Of a DNA stretch of 64,000 nucleotides, positions 56,559 through 64,000 are shown piece by piece. The notes beneath the pieces are model-generated. The model saw only the letters and a list, made by a program, of their open reading frames with translations, did no database searches and was not told the DNA's origin. A program made the translations under genes and the position numbers. The stretch spans positions 1-64,000 of the forward strand of contig JAQMWT010000186.1 in NCBI GenBank assembly GCA_029834535.1. The letters are read 5' to 3'. Every line of letters begins with the position of its first letter. Position 1 is the first letter of the stretch. This DNA is from Chrysophaeum taylorii (lineage: Eukaryota > Sar > Pelagophyceae > Pelagomonadales > Pelagomonadaceae).

Positions 56559-56672
56559 GGCTGCTGCGCAAGTAGCCTACTGCCTGTAGTAGTGGCAATT
56601 TTCGCGCTAACGGACGTATGCGTGTTCTGACCCACGTGGTGTTGACCTTGAGCGAATCCTAACCACCATCTG

Positions 56673-57614
56673 ATGATCTTCGAGGGAACCGAAGCGCGAC
56701 GGGTTGCCGAAGTGGCCCAACTCGAAGCGGGGACGGCCCTCGAGTGGATCCTCGAGGCCCCGCAGCACACTCTACTCTCCGAGTCGAGCCTCCGGGCCCC
56801 CGGCGGCGAGTGCGTGGCTATTCTCGAATGCACGCCGGACTACGCGACAAAACTCGGCTCTGTGGTCCGCGGGGAGGGCGACGTCGGCCGCGCCATCGCG
56901 CCGCTCCAGACCGTCGTGCGCCGCGAGCTCGAGGCCGGGGGCTGCGTGGTCGCGCGCCGCGTGCCCCTCGACGCGAGCCATAAGTCGGCGGCGGCCGTTT
57001 GCGCGGCTTTCGGGTGCGGCGTCGAGCAGCATTCGGTCGTCGACAAACGCCTCGGCAACGACGCGCCCTATCCGGGAGCGCCGCTCGACGCGGTGTGTGT
57101 CGCCGTCGCGCGTCCGGCCTGCAAGGCGACGACGGCGCGCCTTCGCCGCGTCGACGACGTCATAAACGCCCTTTCGCCGCGCTCGCGCGCGGCCCTCGAG
57201 GATGACCTCGCCTTCGAGCTTCGCGGCGGGACCCCGCGCGCGGCGCCCGTCATTGCGCAGGATAAAAAGCGCCGACCCACCCTCCAGTTTTCCCGCGAGC
57301 TCCAGGAAAACGTCGAGTGGGCTGCGGCCGCCACCGAGGCCGTCTGCGACGCCCTCTCCGAGCTCGACCTTCTCTGTGCCGACGACACACCTTCCTTGGC
57401 CCTCGGCCTTCGGGCCAACGACATCCTCGTCATCGACGCCCGCCGCTGGCTCTACGCCATCCGCCACGACGAGCTCCCCGGCTCGGACCTCCGCTTTTCC
57501 CGGGGCATCTGGATGCCTGCGGCCGCGCTCCCCCCCCTCGAACGCGACATCGCTCCCACCGAGCCCCTCCTCCTCCGCGGCCGGATCCCCGCCGCCCCCG
57601 CCGCCGCCGCCTAA
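56673..57614 (+). CDS. TauD/clavaminate-synthase-like protein, probably catalytically dead
   Basis: 313 aa, one exon. Order of elements fits the TauD/TfdA 2-oxoglutarate oxygenase fold. CVVARRVPLD is near 91. The block DAPYPGAPLDAVCVAVARP (130-148) is where H-x-(D/E)...P-x-x-V-x-L-x-C normally lies. INALSPRSRAALEDDLAFEL is near 164-184 (typical V-x-x-ALSP...). GLRANDILVIDARRWLYA (245-262) corresponds to L-x-x-GD-x-x-x-x-DNRR-x-LHG, and R-x-SRGIW (274-280) to the terminal Arg. Both iron-binding His positions are substituted in this alignment (Leu/Gly around 127-128 and Tyr261). A loss of iron chemistry is therefore inferred, with a scaffold or sensor role possible. The family call itself rests on pattern only. 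The ATG at 56673 follows AATCCTAACC. Confidence 0.5.
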   Translation: MIFEGTEARRVAEVAQLEAGTALEWILEAPQHTLLSESSLRAPGGECVAILECTPDYATKLGSVVRGEGDVGRAIAPLQTVVRRELEAGGCVVARRVPLDASHKSAAAVCAAFGCGVEQHSVVDKRLGNDAPYPGAPLDAVCVAVARPACKATTARLRRVDDVINALSPRSRAALEDDLAFELRGGTPRAAPVIAQDKKRRPTLQFSRELQENVEWAAAATEAVCDALSELDLLCADDTPSLALGLRANDILVIDARRWLYAIRHDELPGSDLRFSRGIWMPAAALPPLERDIAPTEPLLLRGRIPAAPAAAA

Positions 57615-57742
57615 CCCGTCGGACACCAACCGTTTTTTTCCTGCTTGAATACCCTTCTTTCTTTTTTTACGACGCCGGGCCAAATCCTTACTACTAATCG
57701 GAAGATCCTTACTACTAATCGACAGATGTCTGTCTGTCTGTC

Positions 57743-57773
<31 letters not shown>

Positions 57774-58129
57774 GTGTGTGTGTCTGTCTGTAGGTGAACT
57801 TGCTGGGACCAGGTGAACTTACCGGGGTTTGAGATTGGGACGAGGTGAAAACTTAGTGACGAGGTGAGCTTACTGGGGTTTTAAGAGTAAACGCGAAGGT
57901 TAGCGGCGTGTGCGGATCGAAGCAGCTTAGATTGGCGGGGGTGAGAGCGACGAGCTCGAAGGAGAGTGGGTGTGAGCGCGAGTGGGGGCCCGCGGTTATT
58001 AAACAAGAGGTTTTTCTAGAAATATACATCGTCGTGTCATCGACGGTCAAGTTTTCTTCTCAAATTATCGGCGGCGTTTTCGGATCATCTACTAATCGCG
58101 CCTCCAAACTTAAACCCTACATCATCTCC
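57615..58129. other. Intergenic region with several simple and degenerate repeats
   Basis: Contains ATCCTTACTACTAATCG twice in tandem (57685-57721), a (GTCT)n array (57727-57792), and a degenerate 20-35-bp repeat opening AGGTGA-x-CTTA at about 57793-57880 (four copies: AGGTGAACTTGC, AGGTGAACTTAC, AGGTGAAAACTTA, AGGTGAGCTTAC). The right end carries the telo-box before the next gene. Confidence 0.6.
58110..58120 (+). promoter_or_regulatory. Telo-box upstream of the multipass membrane gene
   Basis: TTAAACCCTAC ends ten bases before the ATG at 58130, with CTACTAATC about 20 bases further upstream. The spacing is similar to that of the Rieske and carrier genes. Confidence 0.4.
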
Positions 58130-58960
58130 ATGCTGGCCAATGCATTGCGATGGCACCTTCTCCTCGCGGCGGCGCAGCTCGGTGTCCTGACGAGCTTATG
58201 CGCGAGCGTCAACGTGTGGCGGTCACCCCTGACCGCGCGGCAGTTCCCGGGTCACCTCGGGCCTGGCCTCTTCATCGCGGCTATCGGCGTCGGCGCCCTC
58301 TGCAACGAGTGGACATGGAGACGCCGATGCGAGTTCGAGGGCCGACTCTCCGTAACTGCCGCCATCGTGTACGTGACGGGCGAGACCCTCGAGGCGATGA
58401 TCTCCAAAGGCGGCCGTCTTGCCAGCTTCTACGTCAAGCACGGTCTCCACGCGTGGATGGCCTTCGTGATCGGCTTGTGCGGGCTCATGCTGCTCCTCGC
58501 CCCGCGGCTCGAGGGCTCGGTGGGCTTCAAGCTCAAGGACATGCCGCACTTGTGGTTCGCCGTCGCGTGGGCATGGTTCATCTTTAATCACAAGCAACCC
58601 AACGACTACGGCGTCAACATGCACTGGACCGCGACCGCCTGGATCATCATCGGCGGAAGCTTGCGCGTTTTCAAGCCCGACAACGCAAAAGAGTCGGGCG
58701 CGGCATACATTTTTGCGGCCTACACCTTTTTCGGCGGCCAGACCGGATTGACGCTCTGGGCTGAGGAGGCCCGCGCCAACGTCGGGAGCTACGTCCTCGC
58801 GTGGCACGCGATCCCGATCGCCGCGGTCCTTGCCTACGCGCGCGTCTTTGGGGTGCCTTGGAAGCACGGTCACCCCGTGCGCCTCGAGCAGGAGCTCGTC
58901 GCGTCGGCCGAGGACGGCCTTCTTGGGGACGCTGACGAAACGAATCGCCGCGTCTCCTGA
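58130..58960 (+). CDS. Multipass membrane protein of unknown function
   Basis: 276 aa from the ATG at 58130; the frame is open upstream but that part is weak and AT-richer. About seven hydrophobic segments are visible: LLLAAAQLGVLTSL, GPGLFIAAIGVGALC, LSVTAAIVYVTGETL, AWMAFVIGLCGLMLLLA, LWFAVAWAWFIF, WTATAWIIIGGSL, AAYIFAAYTFFG and YVLAWHAIPIAAVLAYA. Conserved-looking polar residues sit in or beside them (NEW, GETLEA, KHGLHAW, FNHKQPNDYGVNMHW), a His/Glu pattern reminiscent of metal- or haem-binding membrane proteins. No family is recognised. The C-terminus is charged and cytosol-like (HGHPVRLEQELVASAEDG). Composition and codon use match neighbouring genes, so the gene is real. Confidence 0.65.
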   Translation: MLANALRWHLLLAAAQLGVLTSLCASVNVWRSPLTARQFPGHLGPGLFIAAIGVGALCNEWTWRRRCEFEGRLSVTAAIVYVTGETLEAMISKGGRLASFYVKHGLHAWMAFVIGLCGLMLLLAPRLEGSVGFKLKDMPHLWFAVAWAWFIFNHKQPNDYGVNMHWTATAWIIIGGSLRVFKPDNAKESGAAYIFAAYTFFGGQTGLTLWAEEARANVGSYVLAWHAIPIAAVLAYARVFGVPWKHGHPVRLEQELVASAEDGLLGDADETNRRVS

Positions 58961-59248
58961 CCTTCCTCTCCGACAGATACCCCTGTTATGCAGCAACAAC
59001 AACGACAGACAGACAGCATTATCGCGCGCGCAGTATAAATTTATTTCACAGTGCGGCCGGCGGCGCTGACTCTCACGTAGGAGAAGCAAGGACTCTCGTC
59101 GTCGTCCTTGTTGTTGGCAGCAGCAGCAGCAGCAACGAAATTACAACAACACCAACAACAACAAAAACAACAACAACAACAACAACAACGGACCAATAGT
59201 AGGAGGTCCGAACAACAGAGGCTGTTGTTGTTGTTTTGACAGCAGAAC
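58961..59248. repeat. (AAC)n and (TTG)n arrays with a central hairpin upstream of the mannosidase
   Basis: An (AAC)n array (about 59142-59188) is followed by the inverted repeat CGGACC (59189 region) / GGTCCG (59205-59210) and then (TTG)n (59223-59236), ending 12 bases before the mannosidase ATG. The arms AAC and GTT are complementary, so RNA or single-stranded DNA here could fold into one long hairpin. Confidence 0.6.
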
Positions 59249-62200
59249 ATGACAGGGGCGATGATTCTGTCCGTCGCTGCTGTTCAGAGCCTGCTCGTGG
59301 GTAGGAGCGAGGCCAACGGCGCGCACGACGTGCATGGAAACCCGTTGACCGGCCTCGCCCCCCAAGAGATCGCCGTGACGGCATCCGGCTCGCTCGGGGA
59401 TCGGCCCGCGAGCATCACGTACTGGTCGGAGCGGTCGGACGCGGAAAAAGCGTCGCTCGAGCCGCCGTACTCGCCGCCGGCAAATTGGAAGTACAACACG
59501 TCGAGCGGGCCGATGCCAGGCATGATCAACGTCCACCTCGTGCCGCATAGCCACGACGACGTGAGGCTCTCGTTTGAGGAGACCGCAGTTAGTTATAGCT
59601 AAAAAGAACACCACCGCAGGTGGGGTGGCAGGTGACGGTCGACCAGTACTTTTACGAGGAGGTGTATTACATCGTGGACACGGTGACGCAGAATTTGGCG
59701 GAAAATCCCGACCGCAAGTTCATCGAGGTGGAAACGGGCTTCTTCGCGCGGTGGTGGGACGAGGCGAACGAATTCAAGCGCGAGAGAGCGCGGACGCTCG
59801 CGCGCAACGGGCAGCTCGAGTTCATAAACGGCGGGTGGTGCATGCACGACGAGGCCTCGCCGACGTGGGACGAGATGGTCGACCAGACGACGCGCGGGCA
59901 TCAGTTCTTGTTGCAGCACTTGAACGCGACGCCGAGGGGCACGTGGCAGGTCGATCCTTTCGGACACACGAACACGCAGGCGTGGTTGCTCGGGTACGAG
60001 GCGGGCATGCCTTCGCTCTATTTTGGGCGCATGGACTGGCAGGATCGCGACATGAGATTCGACGCGACCCGCGCCCCGCTCAAAGGGTTCGAGTGGATTT
60101 GGCAGGGTTCGAATAGCCTGCCCCACGCCAAGGTGTTTGGAGGCGAGCTCTTCGGATCGGGGAGCGGCGGGTACAGCACGTGGTTCAACTTCGACTCGAC
60201 CTCGCCGCAAGTTGTCGACGACCCGCAGCTCCAAGACTACAACGTCGACGAGTGGGTCGACAAGCTCGTCCAGGACGCGATGGAGCAGTACTCGCGCTCG
60301 CTCACCGAGCACCAGATGTGGGCGTGCGGCACGGACTTCAATTTCCAAAACGCGGCGCACTGGTATACGAATCTCGACAAGCTCATCCACTACGGCAACC
60401 TGAACGGCTCGGTGAACTTTTTCTACTCGACGCCCACGATTTATACGGACTGGAAGTTAAGAAACGAAAACGTCGAGTACGAGGTGCGGACGGACGACAT
60501 CATGCCGCTCGCCGACGACGCCCACGACTACTGGACGGGGTACTTCGCGTCGAGACCCGCGCTCAAGTACCAGGTGCGCACGGCGACGAATCTGCTCCAG
60601 GCCGGGCGCCTCTTGGAGGTGGTGGCGAACACGACGCTCGAAGACGTCATGGTGCTCGCGGGCGAGGCGGACGTATCTCCGCACCCGGCGCCGCGGCTCG
60701 GGAGATCGTGGACCGACGGTCTCGAGGGCGCGGTGGGGCTCGCCACCCACCACGACGGCATGTCGGGGACCGAGCGCCAGGACGTGACGGACGACTATTC
60801 GATGCGCATCTCGGAGCAAGCCGTACTCGCCGAGGTCGGCATCGCCGCGAGCGTCGCCAAGCTGACGGGCGCGAACGCGCTCGGCCTCGCCCAGTGCAAC
60901 TGCGACGGCGTCGGGGCTTGCCTCAACGCCTCGATATGCGCGGCGACGGCCGAGGCCAAGTCGACATTGACCGTCGCCGCCTGGAACTCGCTCGCGCAGC
61001 CGCGGACCGAGGTTTTGATGGTGCCCGTAGTATCGTCGTCGTGGTCGTGCGCCTTCGGCGACGAAGCGCTCCCGACGCAGATCCTGCCGCTCGACGATCG
61101 CACCAAAAGCCTGCCGTTGATGTACCTCAACTCGTACAACATGACGCCGGCCGAGGTCAAGGCTGCCGAGGCCGAGCTCGCCAACGAAGCCGACGCCATC
61201 CTCGCCGTCGAGGTGTCGCTCCCGGCCGTCGGTCTGGCCACTTTCGAGTGCGCGACCGCCGGCCGACCGCTCCAAGGTGTCGACAACCACGAAAAGCCGG
61301 CGGCGGAGCAAGAGCGAGAGCGAGAGCGAGCCGTCGTCGTGTCGAACGAACACTACGAGCTCGAGTTCGACCCGACCACGAACCTGCTGTCGCGCGTGAC
61401 GAATCTGGCGTCGGGCGTGTCGGCCAATCTCGCGGTGACGTGGGGTGCGTCTCGGAGCTTTGTTGCCTACCCTCCGAGAGTGCAACCAACCAACCAACCA
61501 ACCAACCAGGTTGGTATAATTCGTCGGTCGGCGGCACGACCGATTACCCGGCCGACATCGACCCGGCGACCGCATCCCCGGCCTACTCGAGCCAAAAGTC
61601 CGGCGCCTACATATTCCGTGCGATTTTTTTCTTTATTGGCATAATTTTTTCTTCTTACAGGCCCCAACTCGAGCGAGGTGTTTGGGTTCGAGACGTCCGA
61701 CGTGACGCTCGAGGTCGTCGAGGGCGACCTCGTCACGCAAGTGACCCAACGGTTTTCGTCGTGGGCCTCCCACGTGTTCAGGCTCTACGAGAACGCCAAC
61801 TACGTCGAGGTCGAGTTCACCGCCGGACCGATCCCCGTCGACACGCCGTGGTTCGAACCAGTCGCGTACGACGACAACGGCACGGCGCTCCCCAACAACT
61901 GGGGCAAGGAGGTCATCCTCAAGTACGCCTCGTCGCTTGCTACGAACGATACCTACTACACCGACTCGAACGGGCGCGAGATGGTCAAGCGCGTCAAAAA
62001 TAAGCGCGGGCCGTCCTACCCGGATCCCTACAACATCTCCGAGCCGGTCGCGGGCAACTTCTACCCTATCACGCAGCTCGCCTCGATCGACGACGGCGAC
62101 GTCGAGCTGGCAGTGGTGGTCGACAGGTCCGTCGGCGGCGCGTCCCTCGCCTCTGGCGAGCTCGAGTTTATGGTCCACCGCCGCATCCAGGACGACGACA

Positions 62201-62839
62201 GCCGCGGCGTCGAGGAGCCTCTCAACGAAACCATGTGAGGAGGTCCTTCGCGCGTGTTTTGTTTTGTTTTTTTTTTTTTGAACTCCCGCCCGCAGGTGCG
62301 GATGCAACGACATAAATGCCGCGCCGGGCGAAATGGGCGAGTACGGCCGAGAGGGTGATGGGGGCTGCGAATGCACGGGGCTCGCGATCCGCGGCAAGCA
62401 CTGGCTCGTCCTGGACCGAATCCAAGATTCTCGCGCCGCGCGCCGCCAGCTCGTCGAGCGGCTCAATTTCCCGCCGGTTCTCGTCTTCGATTCCGACAAC
62501 CGCGCGGCCCTCCCCTCGAGTCTCAACGTCTCGGCGATCCAGGCCGCGCTGCCGCCCAACGTCAAGCTCGCCACGATCACCTCCAATTACGCGGCGTGGC
62601 ACGACGGCGCGTGGCTCCTGCGCTTGGCGCACCTCTACGAGGTCGGCGAGCACCCGACCCTCGCTCAGCCTGTCGACGTCGACCTCACCGCCGTCTTCGC
62701 TACGGCGGGCCTCAAGATCACCGCCGCCTACGAGACGACGCTCACTGCCAACCAGCCTAAGCCCGGCTCTACCTTCGAGTTCCCCACGGCGACCGTCCGC
62801 CCCATGGAGGTCAAGACCTTCTTGGCCCACTTCGAGTGA
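59249..62839 (+). CDS. Lysosomal-type alpha-mannosidase (glycoside hydrolase family 38), five exons
   Basis: 1120 aa from exons 59249..59560, 59620..61444, 61510..61617, 61661..62234 and 62296..62839. Introns of 59, 65, 43 and 61 bp all begin GTG and end AG; each junction restores GH38 sequence in frame. The first rebuilds [20 protein letters not shown], with zinc ligands His and Asp. A signal peptide opens it (MTGAMILSVAAVQSLLVG). The nucleophile Asp216 sits in WQVDPFGHTNTQAW, followed by FGRMDWQDRDMRF, and HHDGMSGTERQDV lies near 480. GH38 enzymes of this class trim alpha-linked mannose from N-glycans in acidic vacuoles/lysosomes. The C-terminal beta domains (VFRLYENANYVEVEFTAGPIPVD, DPYNISEPVAGNFYPITQLASI, GELEFMVHRR) are complete, and the gene ends normally. 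Length is as usual for the family (about 1000-1100). Confidence 0.95.
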
Positions 62840-62896
62840 GCGTGAGCGAGGAGCCTATCATCAATCATCGTTATCACGCGTAGTATACACGCATAA

Positions 62897-62924
62897 GGCC
62901 GGCCGGCCGGCCGGCCGGCCGGCC
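62897..62924. repeat. (GGCC)7 palindromic array between convergent genes
   Basis: Seven GGCC units, each self-complementary, fill the middle of the 86-bp space between the mannosidase stop (62839) and the hydrolase stop (62926-62928). The array ends two bases from the latter. It can fold back on itself in either transcript. Confidence 0.95.
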
Positions 62925-62925
62925 G

Positions 62926-63798
62926 CTAGTTGGGATAGTGGGTGTGATCTTGGGCGAGGAAGGCGAGGAGCTCGTTGGTAAAGATACGGTAGTTCGGGCG
63001 GTCAAACGTGTTGTTGTGGCCGGCCCTGGGGAGCGGGACGAACTTGGAGCGGGGAAGGAGCCTCGCGAGTTCGCTGCCTTGCTCAAACGGCACGATTTCG
63101 TCGTGCGTCCCGTGGAGCACGAGGACGGGGGCAGAAACCGATGCCGCGACAGTTCTGGAATCGAACTTATCGAGGACGAAGAGTTCGGGTTTCGGGACGA
63201 AGGAGAAGAAGGTGCGGCACATATCCGGGATCGAGGTGAAGGGGGACAAGAGGACGCACTTGGCGCAGAGATTGACGTCCCTCGCGACGTTTAGCGCCAC
63301 CGCCGTCCCGATCGACTGGCCAAAGGCGCACACGCGGTCGCACCGCACGCCAAGCCCGCGGGTCGAGACCAAGTGCTCGACCATCCGTCGCGCCGTCCAA
63401 TTGATCGAGGCCTCGTTGGGTTCGCCCTTCATGAGCGCGTACCCCGGATATTCGATCGCCAGAAACCCCACTCCAAATTGCGAGTGGAGCGCATCGCCAA
63501 CGGCATCCCCCACGTTCCCGAGCTGGTCCGCGTTGCCGTGCCAGAAAGCGAGGGTCCAGGCGTCGGGGCTCGACGGCGGAAACCAGCAAGCGACCAGGAC
63601 CGCGGGCACGCCCTCGGGCCTGCGCTCCGCCGACACGTCCACCTCCACAACTTGCCCGCGCTGGATTGGCATCGGGTGGAGCGCGGGCCGCGGGTAGATC
63701 AGGGCGCGCTGAAACCACCATAGAGCCCCGACGAGCGCCACGAACAGCACGCCCACGAGGACGCCGCCCCCGATCACCACACGCACGATCGCGAACAT
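62926..63798 (-). CDS. Alpha/beta hydrolase of the BEM46/ABHD13 type
   Basis: 290 aa from the ATG at 63798. Residues about 5-30 (VRVVIGGGVLVGVLFVALVGALWWFQ) form an N-terminal membrane anchor, followed by FQRALIYPRP, typical of BEM46/ABHD13 and ABHD17 proteins. The hydrolase core has AFWHGNADQLGNVGD (oxyanion-hole HGN), LAIEYPGYALMKGEP, and the nucleophile elbow GQSIG with Ser near 160. It ends with VLHGTHDEIVPF with the acid Asp near 233 and RAGHNNTF with the catalytic His near 260. All triad residues are present, so it should be an active serine hydrolase; relatives include protein depalmitoylases (ABHD17). Substrate unknown. It converges with the mannosidase gene. Confidence 0.9.
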   Translation of the reverse strand: MFAIVRVVIGGGVLVGVLFVALVGALWWFQRALIYPRPALHPMPIQRGQVVEVDVSAERRPEGVPAVLVACWFPPSSPDAWTLAFWHGNADQLGNVGDAVGDALHSQFGVGFLAIEYPGYALMKGEPNEASINWTARRMVEHLVSTRGLGVRCDRVCAFGQSIGTAVALNVARDVNLCAKCVLLSPFTSIPDMCRTFFSFVPKPELFVLDKFDSRTVAASVSAPVLVLHGTHDEIVPFEQGSELARLLPRSKFVPLPRAGHNNTFDRPNYRIFTNELLAFLAQDHTHYPN

Positions 63799-64000
63799 GA
63801 CAACAACCGAAGTACTACGCGCCGCAACCCTTGCCCGTGTCCTTCTTTCGGAAACCCCCAAAAAATACGGGTAAGAGATACCTCTAGTTTTCGACCGTTT
63901 CTTACCGGTATAATAATAAGCTTTTACCAGATTCTTTTGGATTTTTTTGTTTGGCCACGTCACCTCAACCAGCACACAGCTCGAGCCCCTGGACATCGTA
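63799..64000. other. Upstream region of the hydrolase gene, window edge
   Basis: About 200 bp. It carries CGGGTAAGAG (63868-63877) and TATAATAATAAGC (63909-63921), and a T tract near 63942-63952. The frame open across 63799-63996 lacks an ATG context and is probably 5' leader. Nothing else recognised. Confidence 0.4.

Noticed and set aside
60457-61575. 372-codon minus-strand open frame
   Set aside because: Antisense shadow of the alpha-mannosidase exon 2.
60180-62003. 607-codon plus-strand frame overlapping the mannosidase
   Set aside because: Out-of-frame reading of GH38 exons; Arg-rich shadow running through two introns.
1-64000. tRNA, rRNA, CRISPR or bacterial operon signals
   Set aside because: I looked for T-loop GTTCGA patterns with matching acceptor stems, 5S-like sequence and regularly spaced repeats. 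The few GTTCGA matches lie inside coding sequence, and the genes are spliced eukaryotic genes.

Overview
This is a nuclear genome window from a eukaryote, most likely a photosynthetic stramenopile (heterokont) alga of pelagophyte or dictyochophyte type. The support is inference from content. Genes are long and mostly single-exon, GC-rich, spliced and split between both strands, with no operons. There is a Rieske oxygenase of the pheophorbide a oxygenase family. Several N-termini look like a signal peptide followed by plastid-targeting sequence, as expected for a secondary plastid; one adds a twin-arginine lumen signal. The introns that can be placed from protein continuity are very short (about 38-70 bp, one of about 165 bp). 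Nearly all begin GTGNG rather than GTAAG.

Layout. 1-3.6 kb: end of an ankyrin-repeat gene, a divergent SLC25-type carrier with extra N-terminal repeats, and a membrane-anchored small heat-shock-domain protein. 3.6-11.9 kb: two gene-poor blocks, with weak traces of LTR retrotransposons, flanking a tRNA-dihydrouridine synthase. 11.9-24.8 kb: one giant gene (about 4270 aa) joining GT8, sulfotransferase, a second GT8, a mucin-like stalk, a REJ/GPS-like region and a multipass membrane domain. 26-36.5 kb: a HAT-repeat RNA-processing-type protein divergent from a RAD54B-like helicase, the Rieske oxygenase, a secretory protein of unknown function, then an LZIC homologue and a lumenal cyclophilin-like protein whose start codons overlap head to head. 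36.6-50.8 kb: a large LRR/IQ/coiled-coil/EF-hand protein, a DDT/WHIM chromatin protein, and a kinesin ending in SAP and SH3 domains. 52-63.8 kb: a small PHD/EGLN-like prolyl hydroxylase, a Mei2-like RNA-binding protein, a TauD-like protein that seems to lack its iron ligands, a multipass membrane protein, a lysosomal-type alpha-mannosidase (GH38, five exons), and a BEM46/ABHD13-like hydrolase.

The genes do not form one pathway. Two themes recur: secretory and cell-surface glycobiology (the giant GT8/sulfotransferase receptor and the GH38 mannosidase) and nuclear functions (RAD54B, DDT/WHIM protein, SAP-domain kinesin, Mei2-like protein). Divergent neighbours are packed tightly (43, 114 and 178 bp apart, and one overlap). 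A telomere-like box (AAACCCTA / AAGGGTTAT, often beside TATTA-type sequence) lies just upstream of several start codons and may be a shared promoter element. No tRNA, rRNA, CRISPR array or intact transposon was recognised.
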